DNA of 64,000 nucleotides from contig NZ_RARB01000001.1 in the NCBI RefSeq assembly GCF_003612015.1, forward strand, positions 558,001 through 622,000, in the 5' to 3' direction. The DNA comes from Pantoea piersonii. GTDB lineage: Bacteria; Pseudomonadota; Gammaproteobacteria; Enterobacterales; Enterobacteriaceae. The position numbers and the translations under genes were made by a program. The notes below the pieces were generated by a model that was not told the DNA's origin, ran no database searches, and was given only the letters and a program-made list of their open reading frames with translations. Below are positions 10,675-20,909 of this stretch, piece by piece. How positions within the stretch are numbered: the first letter of the stretch is position 1; each line of letters starts with the position of its first letter.

Positions 10675-10857
10675 ATGGATCACCGTTTACTTGAAATCGT
10701 TGCCTGCCCGGTATGCAACGGCAAGCTTTACTATAACAACGCGCAGCAGGAGCTGATCTGTAAACCTGACGCGCTCGCCTTTCCAGTACGCGACGGCATC
10801 CCGGTACTGCTGGAAAACGAAGCGCGCACGCTCGCCGTTGAAGAGATCCATCCATGA
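10675..10857 (+). CDS. ycaR: Trm112-family small protein YcaR
   Basis: A 60-residue protein of the Trm112/UPF0434 family. The start is ATG 10675 (MDHRLLEI), placed seven bases after GGAGG, a strong ribosome-binding site. An upstream in-frame ATG at 10648 lacks one and the extra residues are not conserved. Landmarks are [16 protein letters not shown] and [11 protein letters not shown]. In other organisms Trm112 proteins activate methyltransferases, but the enterobacterial role is not established. It overlaps kdsB by four bases (ATGA), so its translation is likely coupled to CMP-Kdo synthesis. Confidence 0.95.
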   Translation: MDHRLLEIVACPVCNGKLYYNNAQQELICKPDALAFPVRDGIPVLLENEARTLAVEEIHP

Positions 10858-11603
10858 GTTTCACGGCGATTATTCCTGCGCGCTACGCCTCGACGCGCCT
10901 GCCCGGCAAACCGCTGGTCGATATCGCCGGAAAGCCGATGATCGTTCATGTGATGGAGCGCGCGCGCGCCTCTGGCGCCAGCCGTGTGATTGTCGCGACG
11001 GATCATCCGGACGTAAAAACGGCAGTTGAGGCGGCGGGCGGCGAAGTCTGCATGACGCGCGCCGACCATCAGTCAGGCACGGAGCGGCTGGCAGAAGTGA
11101 TCGAAACCTGCCGCTTTGCCGACGATGAGATTATCGTCAACGTGCAGGGCGACGAGCCGCTTATTCCGCCGGAAATCGTGCGTCAGGTGGCGGCGAATCT
11201 GGCAGGCGCGCAGGCGGGTATGGCGACGCTGGCGGTGCCGATTCATGATGCGGAAGAGGCGTTTAACCCTAACGCAGTGAAGGTGGTAATGGACGCCCAA
11301 GGCTATGCGCTCTATTTCTCGCGCGCTACCATTCCCTGGGATCGCGAGCGTTATGCCGCCTCCCGCGAGGAAGCTGGCGATACGCTGCTGCGCCATATCG
11401 GCATCTACGCCTACCGCGCCGGTTTTATTCGTCGTTATGTTTCGTGGGCGCCTTGTCCGCTGGAGCGTATCGAGCTGCTGGAACAGCTTCGGGTGCTCTG
11501 GTACGGCGAAAAGATACACGTTGCCGTAGCGGAAACCGTGCCGGGCGTTGGCGTGGATACGCCGGAAGATCTGGCGCGCGTGCGCGCCGCGCTGCAGGGT
11601 TGA
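10854..11603 (+). CDS. kdsB: 3-deoxy-manno-octulosonate cytidylyltransferase (CMP-Kdo synthetase)
   Basis: KdsB activates Kdo with CTP to CMP-Kdo, the donor for the inner core of lipopolysaccharide. The 249 residues fit the family (E. coli 248). The nucleotide-binding [15 protein letters not shown] motif lies near residue 6, [12 protein letters not shown] near residue 97, and HIGIYAYR near residue 182. It starts within the ycaR stop (ATGA) and is followed by an intrinsic terminator. With msbA and lpxK nearby, the segment is an LPS-biogenesis block. Confidence 0.98.
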   Translation: MSFTAIIPARYASTRLPGKPLVDIAGKPMIVHVMERARASGASRVIVATDHPDVKTAVEAAGGEVCMTRADHQSGTERLAEVIETCRFADDEIIVNVQGDEPLIPPEIVRQVAANLAGAQAGMATLAVPIHDAEEAFNPNAVKVVMDAQGYALYFSRATIPWDRERYAASREEAGDTLLRHIGIYAYRAGFIRRYVSWAPCPLERIELLEQLRVLWYGEKIHVAVAETVPGVGVDTPEDLARVRAALQG

Positions 11604-11605
11604 CG

Positions 11606-11636
11606 GCGTCGGGGAGAACTCCCCGACGCTTTTATT
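11606..11636 (+). terminator. Intrinsic terminator of ycaR-kdsB
   Basis: A GC-rich stem (GCGTCGGGGA / TCCCCGACGC) with a short loop is followed by TTTTATT, three bases after the kdsB stop. Confidence 0.88.
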
Positions 11637-11704
11637 GATCTGTTTCTGTATTTTTGCCCGCTGAGGCCTCCAGGATGGTGTGACAGGTTCCTTGAGGAGG
11701 ATGC

Positions 11705-12598
11705 ATGGAAAGTCTCAAATCTGAACTGTCGCTGGTGCTGGGCGAGACGGTCAGCCGACTCGAAACCATCAGCGAACAGCCACCGACGCGGTTGTATGCA
11801 CTCTACGATCGCCAGGATAAACCGATGCCGCTGGTGGCGAAATATTTTCGTCATCCGGGCCGCGCCGCGCTGGAGGCGAAAAAGCTGGCGCTGCTGGGCC
11901 ATGAAGGGCTGGTCGCGGTACCTGCGGTCTACGGCCTGGTTCTGAGTCAGCAGCTGCCGGTACATGAAATGCTGCTGATGGCGCGTCTCAATGGCGTTTC
12001 CGCCGAAGCGCCGACCCGTGACGCCGTGCGCTGGCAGCAACTGTGCGAAGAGGTGGTCGAAGGGCTGCTTGCCTGGCACCGCATCAGCAGCCATGGGCTG
12101 GTTGGCACCGTCGACAGCACGCAGCAAAACAGCTGGCCGGCCTGGTTCCATCAGCGCGTCGAAGTCTTATGGTCTACGCTCAGCTATCTCCAGCCGCCTT
12201 CTTTCACCCTTGCCGATCGGCAGGTGCTGTTTCGCAGCCGCGAACAGCTGACCTATCTCTTTCGCGACTTTGACGATCCCTGCGTGATGCTGCATGGCAA
12301 TCTGCGGCTGACCAGCATCATCAAAAACGCGCGCAGCGATCAGCTGGTGGCAATGACGCAGCCCGGCGTCATCTTATGGGCGCCGCGCGAATATGAGCTG
12401 ATTCATCTGGGCGACAGCCCGGCGGAGCAGGCGCTGATGGAGCGCTATCTGCAGTGCGCGCCGGTCTCCGAAGGCTTCCTGTGGCGACGCTGGCTTTACC
12501 AGCTGTGGGACTGTATCGACGGGCTGGTGCAGTATGGCGCGTTCGATCGTCCGCGCTTCGATTACGCGCGGGCGCAGCTACTGCCCTGGCTCGGCTGA
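11705..12598 (+). CDS. ycbJ: YcbJ, aminoglycoside-phosphotransferase-fold protein, likely pseudokinase
   Basis: The 297 residues match the length and sequence of E. coli YcbJ, a protein of unknown function with a kinase-like (APH/choline kinase) fold. Shared blocks include TVDSTQQNSWPAW, VEVLWSTL, ARSDQLVAM and LWAPREYEL. The segment that should be the catalytic loop reads HGNLRLTSII (H197-G198-N199). The catalytic aspartate of the HGD motif is replaced by asparagine, and the downstream loop asparagine is also missing. The position of the metal-binding aspartate of the IDW/DFG-like motif reads ILWAPRE. I infer an inactive or atypical kinase. The ATG follows GAGGAGGATGC, a strong ribosome-binding site. 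The 3' end overlaps the convergent elyC by 21 bases. Confidence 0.9.
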   Translation: MESLKSELSLVLGETVSRLETISEQPPTRLYALYDRQDKPMPLVAKYFRHPGRAALEAKKLALLGHEGLVAVPAVYGLVLSQQLPVHEMLLMARLNGVSAEAPTRDAVRWQQLCEEVVEGLLAWHRISSHGLVGTVDSTQQNSWPAWFHQRVEVLWSTLSYLQPPSFTLADRQVLFRSREQLTYLFRDFDDPCVMLHGNLRLTSIIKNARSDQLVAMTQPGVILWAPREYELIHLGDSPAEQALMERYLQCAPVSEGFLWRRWLYQLWDCIDGLVQYGAFDRPRFDYARAQLLPWLG

Positions 12599-13363
12599 AG
12601 GCGCATCGCCGCCTTTCAGCCACTGCCACGCCTGGCCCAGCGACTCATAGACGACACGGTCGCTGTGGCTTAGCCACAGCGGAGAAGGAATAGCGCGCTC
12701 CCACCAGTTGAGCGGTGAGGTGACCGCCAGCTGATTAGCGGGCGCAGCAACAGGCGTTAAGCCTGCGGCATGAAAGAAATTAAGCGCGCGCGCCATATGG
12801 TTGGCGGAGGTCACCAGCAGGAAAGGCCGCTGGCTGACGACGCCGTGCACCGCGCGCGCTTCCTCTTCGGTATCCTTCGGCTGATCCAGCACCAGAATAT
12901 GATCCTGCGGCACGCCCAGGCTCAGCGCGACCGATGCGGCAACCTGGCCGTTGCTGACGGGATTCTGTCCGGCGGCGGCGCCGGTGAAGATCATCGTCGC
13001 CTGCGGGTTGCGCCGCCACTGCCGCACGCCTTCGGCGACGCGCGGCAGGCTGTTGCCGATCAGATTCGAACTTGGCGCCCAGGCGGGATTAAAGGTGTAG
13101 CCGCCGCCCAGCACGACGATAAAATCGACCTTCTCTGCGCCGTTCCAGGTGGCGTAGCGCGATTCCAGCGGCAGCAGCAGGCGATCGGCGATCGGCTGCA
13201 GGCTCAGAAGCAGCAGTAGCACCCAGCTCAGCGAGACTAAAATTTTGCCGCTTTTATGCCAGCAGCTAAACCAAAGCAATAAAATACCCGCTGCCATTAA
13301 CAGCAGCAGCAGCGGTAAAGGCATTAGCAGGCCGCCCACCAGTTTTTTCAGCCCAAAAAACAT
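12578..13363 (-). CDS. elyC: Envelope biogenesis factor ElyC (DUF218 protein)
   Basis: ElyC (YcbC) is an inner-membrane protein needed for peptidoglycan assembly at low temperature in E. coli, linked to undecaprenyl-phosphate lipid carrier metabolism. The start chosen is the ATG at 13363 (MFFGLKKLVG), preceded by AAGGAG. A longer in-frame ATG at 13456 adds 31 residues unlike the family. The 261-residue product has two hydrophobic segments near the N-terminus and then a DUF218 domain with FIVVLGGGYT, APSSNL, DTEEEA and FLLVTSANHMARA. It is convergent with ycbJ (21-base overlap) and divergent from cmoM. Confidence 0.95.
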   Translation of the reverse strand: MFFGLKKLVGGLLMPLPLLLLLMAAGILLLWFSCWHKSGKILVSLSWVLLLLLSLQPIADRLLLPLESRYATWNGAEKVDFIVVLGGGYTFNPAWAPSSNLIGNSLPRVAEGVRQWRRNPQATMIFTGAAAGQNPVSNGQVAASVALSLGVPQDHILVLDQPKDTEEEARAVHGVVSQRPFLLVTSANHMARALNFFHAAGLTPVAAPANQLAVTSPLNWWERAIPSPLWLSHSDRVVYESLGQAWQWLKGGDAPSAEPGQ

Positions 13364-13488
13364 TAAAAAAACTCCTTGTTGTCCGAAAAAACAGCAGCCG
13401 GAAAGGAAGAAGGGGATGAAAGGTTCATTCTTCTTGAGCCTGTGACAAAATAGCATACGTTTGAGCGCAGCATACCGGAGCCCACGCC

Positions 13489-14274
13489 ATGCAGGATCGT
13501 AACTTTGACGATCTCGCGGAAAAATTTTCGCAAAATATTTACGGCACGACCAAAGGGATCGTGCGTCAGGCGATCCTCTGGGACGAGCTGGAGACGATTC
13601 TGCCTACGCTCGGCACAGCTCCTCTGCGCGTGCTGGACGCTGGCGGCGGGCTGGGGCAAATCTCCAGCGGACTGGCACAGCGCGGTCACCAGATCCTGTT
13701 GTGCGATCTCTCGGCGGAGATGCTGCGTCGGGCGCAACAGCATGCCGAGGCGCAGGATGTGAGCCATAACATGCAATTCAGACAAATCGCCGTACAGCAG
13801 GTGGGCGAACATTTGGATACGCCGGTGGATCTGGTATTGTTTCACGCTGTGCTTGAGTGGGTCGCAGAGCCTGAAAAAGCGCTGCAGGCGCTGTTTGACG
13901 CATTGCGGCCAGGCGGCGTTATGTCGCTGATGTTTTTTAACCGCCACAGCCTGGTGTTTCGCAACCTGACGCTAGGGAACTTCGGTTACCTGCGGGTCAA
14001 TATGGCGAAACAGAAGAAGCGTTCTCTGTCGCCGGATTACCCGCGCGATCCTGACGATGTCTACCGCTGGCTTAGCGCCTGCGGTTTCGTTATTGAACAG
14101 CGTACGGGCGTGCGCGTCTTCAGCGATTATATGAAAGCCCCGCCGGCGGACGGCGGAGGCGATGTAAGCATTCTTGAGATGGAGCGACGCTACTGTCGCC
14201 AGGAACCCTTTTTAAGCCTGGGACGTTACATTCACGTAACCGCGCGTAAACCAGGAAAGCAGGACGAATTATGA
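13489..14274 (+). CDS. cmoM: tRNA 5-carboxymethoxyuridine methyltransferase
   Basis: CmoM (SmtA) uses S-adenosylmethionine to methylate the carboxymethoxyuridine at the wobble position of certain tRNAs, making mcmo5U. The 261 residues match the E. coli length. The SAM-binding motif [12 protein letters not shown] is near residue 48, followed by [10 protein letters not shown] and [10 protein letters not shown]. It is the first gene of the cmoM-mukF-mukE-mukB operon, overlapping mukF by four bases (ATGA). Placing a tRNA methyltransferase ahead of the condensin genes is typical of this order. Confidence 0.97.
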   Translation: MQDRNFDDLAEKFSQNIYGTTKGIVRQAILWDELETILPTLGTAPLRVLDAGGGLGQISSGLAQRGHQILLCDLSAEMLRRAQQHAEAQDVSHNMQFRQIAVQQVGEHLDTPVDLVLFHAVLEWVAEPEKALQALFDALRPGGVMSLMFFNRHSLVFRNLTLGNFGYLRVNMAKQKKRSLSPDYPRDPDDVYRWLSACGFVIEQRTGVRVFSDYMKAPPADGGGDVSILEMERRYCRQEPFLSLGRYIHVTARKPGKQDEL

Positions 14275-15593
14275 GTGAATTTTCCCAGACGGTACCCGAG
14301 CTGGTCAGCTGGGCGCGCAAGAACGACTTTTCGCTTGCGCTGCCGGTCGATCGTCTGGCCTTTTTGCTGGCCATCGCCACCCTGAATGGCGAGCGCATGG
14401 ATGGCGAAATGAGTGAAGGCGAGCTGATCGATGCTTTTCAGCACGTCAGTAAAGCATTTGAACAAACCCATGAGACCGTCATGGTACGCGCCAACAACGC
14501 CATCAACGATATGGTGCGCCAGCGCCTGATTAACCGCTTTACCAGCGAGATGACGGAAGGCCATGCCATTTATCGTCTGACGCCGCTGGCGATCGGCATC
14601 ACCGACTACTACATCCGTCAGCGCGAGTTCTCTACGCTGCGCCTGTCGATGCAGCTGTCGATCGTGGCGGGCGAGCTGAAACGCGCCGCCGACGCCGCGG
14701 AAGAGGATGGCGACGAGTTTCACTGGCACCGCAACGTCTTCGCGCCGCTAAAATATTCAGTGGCGGAAATTTTCGACAGCATCGATATGACGCAGCGTCT
14801 GATGGATGAACAGCAGCAGGCGGTCAAGAATGATATCGCCGATCTGCTGAATAAAGACTGGCGCGCGGCGATCTCCAGCTGCGAAATGCTGCTGTCGGAA
14901 ACCTCCGGCACGCTGCGCGAACTCCAGGATACGCTGGAAGCGGCGGGCGACAAGCTGCAGGCCAATCTGCTGCGTATACAGGATGCTACGCTCAGCAGTC
15001 CCGATCTCGGCTTTGTCGATAAGCTGGTGTTCGATCTGCAAAACAAGCTGGACCGCATTATCAGCTGGGGCCAGCAGGCGATCGATCTCTGGATCGGCTA
15101 TGACCGCCACGTCCACAAATTTATCCGAACCGCCATCGATATGGACAAGAACCGCGTATTTGCGCAGCGCTTGCGTCAGTCGGTGCAGAACTACTTCGAC
15201 CAGCCGTGGGTGCTGACCTACGCCAGCGCCGATCGTCTGTTCGATATGCGCGACGAAGATCTTACGCTGCGCAATGACGAGGTGATGGGCGAACTCCCTG
15301 CCGAGCTGGAATATGAAGAGTTTAACGAAATCCGCGAACAGCTGGCGGCGATGATCGAAGAGGCGCTGCTGAGCTACAAATCCGAGCAGAAACCGCTCAA
15401 CCTCGCCACGGTGATGCGCGACTATCTTGCCCAGTATCCGCGCGCGCGCCACTTTGACCTGGCGCGTATCGTGGTCGATCAGGCGGTGCGTCTCGGCGTG
15501 GCGGAAGCCGATTTAGCCGGCCTGCCCGCACAGTGGCAGGCTATTAATGATTACGGAGCCAAGGTGCAGGCACATGTCATCGACAAATATTGA
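14271..15593 (+). CDS. mukF: Chromosome partition protein MukF (kleisin)
   Basis: MukF is the kleisin of the MukBEF SMC complex. It bridges the MukB heads and dimerises through its N-terminal winged helix. At 440 residues it has the E. coli length. The N-terminal region ([18 protein letters not shown]) begins a winged-helix domain, a helical middle with a long coiled stretch follows, and the C-terminus binds a MukB head. It overlaps cmoM by four bases and mukE by 20 bases, which implies coupled translation and fixed stoichiometry. Confidence 0.98.
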   Translation: MSEFSQTVPELVSWARKNDFSLALPVDRLAFLLAIATLNGERMDGEMSEGELIDAFQHVSKAFEQTHETVMVRANNAINDMVRQRLINRFTSEMTEGHAIYRLTPLAIGITDYYIRQREFSTLRLSMQLSIVAGELKRAADAAEEDGDEFHWHRNVFAPLKYSVAEIFDSIDMTQRLMDEQQQAVKNDIADLLNKDWRAAISSCEMLLSETSGTLRELQDTLEAAGDKLQANLLRIQDATLSSPDLGFVDKLVFDLQNKLDRIISWGQQAIDLWIGYDRHVHKFIRTAIDMDKNRVFAQRLRQSVQNYFDQPWVLTYASADRLFDMRDEDLTLRNDEVMGELPAELEYEEFNEIREQLAAMIEEALLSYKSEQKPLNLATVMRDYLAQYPRARHFDLARIVVDQAVRLGVAEADLAGLPAQWQAINDYGAKVQAHVIDKY

Positions 15594-16284
15594 ACAAGTG
15601 ATGCCGCTTAAGCTGGCACAGGCACTGGCGAATCCAGTTTTTCCCGCGCTTGACAGCCAGTTGCGCGCCGGGCGCCATATCGGCATCGAAGAGCTGGATC
15701 AACACGCTTTTCTGATGGATTACCAGACATATCTGGAAGAGTTCTACGCACGTTACAACGTTGAATTAATTCGCGCGCCAGAGGGCTTTTTCTATCTGCG
15801 TCCGCGCTCCACCACGCTTATTCCGCGATCGGTACTTTCTGAGCTGGATATGATGGTCGGCAAGCTGCTCTGTTATCTCTACCTTAGCCCGGAGCGTCTG
15901 GCGAACGAAGGCATCTTCACCCAGCAAGAGCTGTATGACGAACTGCTGACGCTCGCCGATGAGAACAAACTGCTTAAGCTGGTGAACCAGCGTTCGACCG
16001 GCTCCGATCTCGATCGGGCCAGGCTGCAGGAAAAAATGCGCGCGTCGCTGAGCCGTCTGCGTCGACTCGGCATGGTGTGGTTTATGGGCAACGACAGCAG
16101 CAAATTCCGCATTACCGAATCGGTGTTCCGCTTTGGCGCCGACGTGCGCAGCGGCGACGATCCGCGTGAGGCGCAGCTGCGGCTGATCCGCGACGGCGAA
16201 GCGATGCCGCTCGACAGCGTCAGCAGCGAGCCGGATGATATTGACAGCGAAGCGAATGATAGCGCGGAGGAAGAACAGGCATGA
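15574..16284 (+). CDS. mukE: Chromosome partition protein MukE
   Basis: MukE is the KITE-type winged-helix subunit that binds MukF and DNA in the condensin. The start chosen is ATG 15574 ([14 protein letters not shown]), which matches the family start. An upstream in-frame start at 15547 adds nine residues inside mukF. The product has 236 residues. Conserved blocks include [19 protein letters not shown] and [16 protein letters not shown]. The acidic C-terminal tail is variable in the family. It overlaps mukF by 20 bases and mukB by four. Confidence 0.97.
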   Translation: MSSTNIEQVMPLKLAQALANPVFPALDSQLRAGRHIGIEELDQHAFLMDYQTYLEEFYARYNVELIRAPEGFFYLRPRSTTLIPRSVLSELDMMVGKLLCYLYLSPERLANEGIFTQQELYDELLTLADENKLLKLVNQRSTGSDLDRARLQEKMRASLSRLRRLGMVWFMGNDSSKFRITESVFRFGADVRSGDDPREAQLRLIRDGEAMPLDSVSSEPDDIDSEANDSAEEEQA

Positions 16285-19200
16285 TTGAACGCGGAAAATT
16301 TCGTTCGCTTACTTTGATCAACTGGAACGGCTTTTTTGCCCGAACCTTTGATCTTGACGAACTGGTCACCACGTTATCGGGCGGCAACGGCGCCGGTAAA
16401 TCCACCACCATGGCCGCCTTCGTTACGGCGCTAATCCCGGATTTGACGCTGCTGCACTTCCGTAATACCACCGAAGCGGGCGCGACCAGCGGCTCGCGTG
16501 ATAAGGGTCTGCACGGCAAGCTGCGCGCTGGCGTGTGCTATGCGGTGCTTGACGTCATTAACTCGCGTCACCAGCGTGTGATTGCGGGCGTGCGTCTGCA
16601 GCAGGTAGCGGGCCGCGATAAAAAGGTCGATATCAAGCCGTTCAGCATTCACGGGCTGCCGATGGATAGCCAGCCGACCGATATGCTGACCGAGATTATG
16701 AACAGCCGCCAGGCGCGCGTGCTGCCGCTGAGCGAAGTCAAAGAGCGCGTCGAAGCGCAGGAAGAGGTGCAGTTCCGTCAGTTCAGCTCGGTCACTGACT
16801 ACCATGCGATGATGTTCGAACACGGTATCGTGCCGCGCCGTCTGCGCTCTGCCGGCGATCGCAGCAAGTTCTACCGTTTGATTGAGGCATCGCTCTATGG
16901 CGGTATCTCCAGCGCCATTACCCGCTCGCTGCGCGACTATCTGCTGCCGGAAAACAGCGGCGTGCGTAAAGCGTTTCAGGATATGGAGGCGGCACTGCGC
17001 GAAAACCGCATGACGCTGGAGGCGATCCGCGTCACGCAGTCCGATCGCGACCTCTTTAAACACCTTATCTCCGAAGCCACCAGCTATGTGTCGGCGGACT
17101 ATATGCGTCACGCCAACGAGCGGCGCATCCATCTCGACGGCGCGCTGCAGCTGCGGCGCGATCTCTTCTCCAGCCGCAAACAGCTGGCGTCAGAGCAATA
17201 TCGCCATATTGAGATGGCGCGTGAGCTCGCCGAACACGGCGGCGCGGAGAACGATCTGGAAGCGGACTATCAGGCCGCCAGCGATCACCTCAATCTGGTG
17301 CAGACCGCCATGCGCCAGCAGGAAAAAATCGAGCGCTACGAGGCGGATCTCGACGAGTTGACCCACCGTCTGGAAGAGCAGAACGAGGTGGTAGCCGAAG
17401 CGCGCGAAGCGCAGGAAGAGAACGAAGCGCGCGCCGAAGCGGCGGAGCTGGAAGTGGACGAGCTGAAAAACCAGCTGGCCGATTTTCAGCAGGCGCTCGA
17501 CGTTCAGCAGACGCGCGCGATTCAGTATCAGCAGGCGCTGCAGGCACTTGAGCGCGCCAGAACCCTCTGCCAGCTGCCGGATTTGACCATCGACAACGCC
17601 GACGAATGGCAGGCGCGTTTCCAGGCGACCGAAGAGGAAGCGACGGAAACGCTGCTGCGTCTGGAGCAGAAGCTGAGCGTGGCGGAAGCGGCGCACAGCC
17701 AGTTCGAACAGGCACTGGCGCTGGTGACCAGCATCGCTGGCAACGTGCCGCGTCAGGAAGCCTGGCAAACCGGCCGCGAGCTGCTGCGCGACGCCGCCAA
17801 CCAGCGTCATTACGCCGAGCAGCTCTCTTCGCTGCGTCTGCGTCTTAACGAACTGGAGCAGCGTCTGCGCGAACAGCATGAGGCGGAGCGGCTGCTGGCG
17901 GAGTTCTGTAAACGCCAGGGCGCGCACTATGACGCCGACGCGCTGGAAGGACTGCATAGCGAGCTGGAAGCGCAGATTGAACAGCTCAGCGCCAGCGTCT
18001 CCGACGCCGGCGAACGCCGCATGGTAATGCGTCAGGAGCTGGAGTCGCTGCGCGAACGTATCGCGGCCCTGACCGCACGCGCGCCGCACTGGCTGGCAGC
18101 GCAGGAGATCCTGACGCAGCTCAGCGAGCAGACCGGCGAAGCGCTGGGAAACAGCCAGCAGATTACCGAATTTATGCAGCAGCTGCTGGAGCGCGAGCGC
18201 GAAACCACGGTTGAGCGCGACGAAATCGCCGCGCGCAAACGCGACGTTGAGCGCCAGATTGAACGCCTCAGCCAGCCTGGCGGCGCGGAAGATGCGCGCC
18301 TGACGCAGCTGGCGGAACGCTTCGGCGGCGTGCTGCTCTCTGAAATTTACGACGACGTTACGCTTGATGACGCGCCTTACTTCTCGGCCCTCTATGGTCC
18401 GTCGCGCCACGCTATCGTCGTGCCGGATCTGTCGCTGGTGCGCGAGCAGCTCGACGGTCTGGAAGAGTGCCCGGAAGATCTCTATCTGATCGAGGGCGAT
18501 CCGCAGTCGTTCGACGACAGCGTCTTCGCCGTGGAAGAGCTGCAAAACGCGGTGGTGGTGAAAGTGGCGGAGCGGCAGTGGCGCTATTCGCGCTTCCCGA
18601 AAATTCCGCTGTTCGGCCGCGCCGCGCGCGAGAACCAGCTGGAGCTGCTGCACAACGAGCGCGATCGTCTGGCGGAGCGTTATGCCACGCTCTCGTTCGA
18701 CGTGCAGAAAACGCAGCGCCTGCATCAATCCTTCAGCCGTTTTATCGGCACGCATCTGGCGGTCGCCTTCGAGGAAGATCCGGAAGCGCAGATTCGCCAG
18801 TATAACGCGCGCCGCACCGAGCTGGAGCGCGCGCTGAATCAGCATGAAAGCGACAATCAGCAGCAACGCCAGCAGTATGAGCAGGCGAAAGAGGGCGTGG
18901 CGCAGCTTAACCGTTTGCTGCCGCGCGTGAACCTGCTGCTGGACGATACGCTGGCCGATCGCTGCGACGAGATCCGCGAACAGGTAGAGGTCGCGCAGGA
19001 AGCGGCGCGTTTCCTGCATCAGCATGGCGCGAAACTCACGAAGCTTGAATCGCTGATTAGCGTATTGCAGAGCGATCCGGAACAGCATGAACAGCTGCAG
19101 GCGGACTATCAGCAGGCGCAGCAGCAGCAGCGCGTCGCGCGTCAGCAGGCGTTCGCCCTGACGGAAGTTGTACAGCGTCGCGCCCACTTCAGCTACGGCG

Positions 19201-20756
19201 ACTCTGCCGGCATGCTGAACGGCAACAACGATCTCAGCGATAAGCTGCGTCGCCAGCTGGAGCAGGCTGAAGGCGAGCGCAGCCGCGCGCGCGAACGCCT
19301 GCGCGAGCATCGGGCACAGCTGACGCAATACAGCCAGGTGCTGGCGTCCCTGAAGAGCTCGCACGATACCAAGCGCGACATGCTGAAAGAGCTGCTGCAG
19401 GAGATGCAGGATATCGGCGTGCATGCTGACGCCAGCGCGGAAGAGCGCGCGCGCATTCGCCGTGACGAACTCTACGCCGCGCTGAGCCACAACCGCGCCC
19501 GCCGCAACCAGCTGGAGAAACAGCTCACCTTCTGCGAAGCGGAGATGGAGAACCTGCAGAAGCGGCTGCGCGTGCTGGAGCGCGACTACCATCGCATTCG
19601 CGAGCAGGTGGTCAGTGCCAAAGCGGGCTGGTGCAGCGTGCTGCGTCTGGTGAAAGAGAACGGCGTCGAGCGACGTCTGCACCGTCGCGAACTCGCTTAT
19701 CTGAGCGGTGACGAGCTGCGTTCGATGTCGGATAAGGCGCTGGGCGCGCTGCGTCTGGCCGTGGCGGATAACGAGCATTTGCGCGACGTTCTGCGCCTGT
19801 CGGAAGATCCAAAGCGTCCAGAGCGCAAAATCCAGTTCTTTATCGCCGTCTATCAGCATCTGCGCGAACGTATCCGTCAGGACATTATCCGTACCGACGA
19901 TCCGGTTGAGGCGATCGAGCAGATGGAGATTGAGCTGAACCGTCTGACTGAAGAGCTGACGGCGCGCGAGCAGACACTGGCGATCAGCTCGCGTAGCGTG
20001 TCGAACATTATTCGTAAAACCATTCAGCGCGAGCAAAACCGCATCCGTCAGCTGAACCAGGGGCTGCAGATGGTGAGTTTTGGTCAGGTGCGCAGCGTGC
20101 GGCTTAACGTTAACGTGCGTGAAGCACACGCCACGCTGCTGGATACCCTGTCGGAAGAGCATGAACAGCATCAGGATCTGTTTAACAGCAGCCGTCTCAC
20201 TTTCTCCGAAGCGCTGGCGAAACTCTATCAGCGTCTGAATCCGCAGATCGATATGGGCCAGCGTACGCCGCAGACCATCGGCGAAGAGCTGCTGGACTAC
20301 CGCAACTATCTGGAAATGGAAGTTGAGGTTAACCGCGGCTCCGACGGCTGGCTGCGCGCCGAGAGTGGCGCGCTGTCGACCGGTGAAGCGATCGGTACCG
20401 GGATGTCGATTCTGGTAATGGTGGTGCAGAGCTGGGAAGAGGAGTCGCGTCGCCTGCGCGGCAAAGACATTTCCCCGTGCCGTCTGCTGTTCCTTGACGA
20501 GGCGGCGCGCCTGGATGCGCGCTCTATCGCCACGCTGTTCGAGCTCTGCGAGCGGCTGGAGATGCAGCTGGTGATTGCGGCGCCGGAAAACATCAGTCCG
20601 GAAAAAGGCACTACCTATAAGCTGGTCCGTAAAGTGTTTAACAACACGGAACATGTTCACGTCGTCGGCCTGCGCGGTTTCTCTGCCGACGCGACGCCAG
20701 CGCGCCGCGACAGCGCAGAAGAGGCGGGTCTGGAAGCGGAAAACTCGCAGGTTTAA
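16281..20756 (+). CDS. mukB: Chromosome partition protein MukB (SMC-like ATPase)
   Basis: MukB is the large SMC ATPase of the enterobacterial condensin. It compacts the chromosome by loop extrusion, binds topoisomerase IV, and is displaced from Ter by MatP, whose gene is also in this window. The 1491 residues compare with 1486 in E. coli. Walker [10 protein letters not shown] (Lys40) is in the N-terminal head, two long coiled coils (about 290-650 and 790-1110) surround a hinge near 650-790, and the C-terminal head carries the signature [14 protein letters not shown] and the Walker B region [11 protein letters not shown]. It starts inside the mukE stop and is followed by a terminator. A 1191-codon antisense ORF here is a codon-bias shadow. 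Confidence 0.98.
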   Translation: MIERGKFRSLTLINWNGFFARTFDLDELVTTLSGGNGAGKSTTMAAFVTALIPDLTLLHFRNTTEAGATSGSRDKGLHGKLRAGVCYAVLDVINSRHQRVIAGVRLQQVAGRDKKVDIKPFSIHGLPMDSQPTDMLTEIMNSRQARVLPLSEVKERVEAQEEVQFRQFSSVTDYHAMMFEHGIVPRRLRSAGDRSKFYRLIEASLYGGISSAITRSLRDYLLPENSGVRKAFQDMEAALRENRMTLEAIRVTQSDRDLFKHLISEATSYVSADYMRHANERRIHLDGALQLRRDLFSSRKQLASEQYRHIEMARELAEHGGAENDLEADYQAASDHLNLVQTAMRQQEKIERYEADLDELTHRLEEQNEVVAEAREAQEENEARAEAAELEVDELKNQLADFQQALDVQQTRAIQYQQALQALERARTLCQLPDLTIDNADEWQARFQATEEEATETLLRLEQKLSVAEAAHSQFEQALALVTSIAGNVPRQEAWQTGRELLRDAANQRHYAEQLSSLRLRLNELEQRLREQHEAERLLAEFCKRQGAHYDADALEGLHSELEAQIEQLSASVSDAGERRMVMRQELESLRERIAALTARAPHWLAAQEILTQLSEQTGEALGNSQQITEFMQQLLERERETTVERDEIAARKRDVERQIERLSQPGGAEDARLTQLAERFGGVLLSEIYDDVTLDDAPYFSALYGPSRHAIVVPDLSLVREQLDGLEECPEDLYLIEGDPQSFDDSVFAVEELQNAVVVKVAERQWRYSRFPKIPLFGRAARENQLELLHNERDRLAERYATLSFDVQKTQRLHQSFSRFIGTHLAVAFEEDPEAQIRQYNARRTELERALNQHESDNQQQRQQYEQAKEGVAQLNRLLPRVNLLLDDTLADRCDEIREQVEVAQEAARFLHQHGAKLTKLESLISVLQSDPEQHEQLQADYQQAQQQQRVARQQAFALTEVVQRRAHFSYGDSAGMLNGNNDLSDKLRRQLEQAEGERSRARERLREHRAQLTQYSQVLASLKSSHDTKRDMLKELLQEMQDIGVHADASAEERARIRRDELYAALSHNRARRNQLEKQLTFCEAEMENLQKRLRVLERDYHRIREQVVSAKAGWCSVLRLVKENGVERRLHRRELAYLSGDELRSMSDKALGALRLAVADNEHLRDVLRLSEDPKRPERKIQFFIAVYQHLRERIRQDIIRTDDPVEAIEQMEIELNRLTEELTAREQTLAISSRSVSNIIRKTIQREQNRIRQLNQGLQMVSFGQVRSVRLNVNVREAHATLLDTLSEEHEQHQDLFNSSRLTFSEALAKLYQRLNPQIDMGQRTPQTIGEELLDYRNYLEMEVEVNRGSDGWLRAESGALSTGEAIGTGMSILVMVVQSWEEESRRLRGKDISPCRLLFLDEAARLDARSIATLFELCERLEMQLVIAAPENISPEKGTTYKLVRKVFNNTEHVHVVGLRGFSADATPARRDSAEEAGLEAENSQV

Positions 20757-20790
20757 TCTGTTCAATAATTACCGCTTTGGGTAATCTGTA

Positions 20791-20830
20791 AACGGCGTTT
20801 GTCCTGTGAGGCAAATGCCGTTTTTTATTT
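20791..20830 (+). terminator. Intrinsic terminator of the cmoM-mukFEB operon
   Basis: An 11-bp stem with one G-T wobble (AACGGCGTTTG / CAAATGCCGTT) and a 10-base loop is followed by TTTTTTATTT, 35 bases after mukB. Confidence 0.85.
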
Positions 20831-20909
20831 GTATACTCAGGACATGAGTAGCAGCCCAGTTGCAGCTGATCCAGGAAATGCTGCGTGGTAAACAAATGAG
20901 GGGGCAGGG

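Noticed and set aside
17190-20765. A 1191-codon open frame antisense to mukB
   Set aside because: It follows from the GC-rich codon bias of mukB, has no ribosome-binding site and matches no family. mukB itself is certain.
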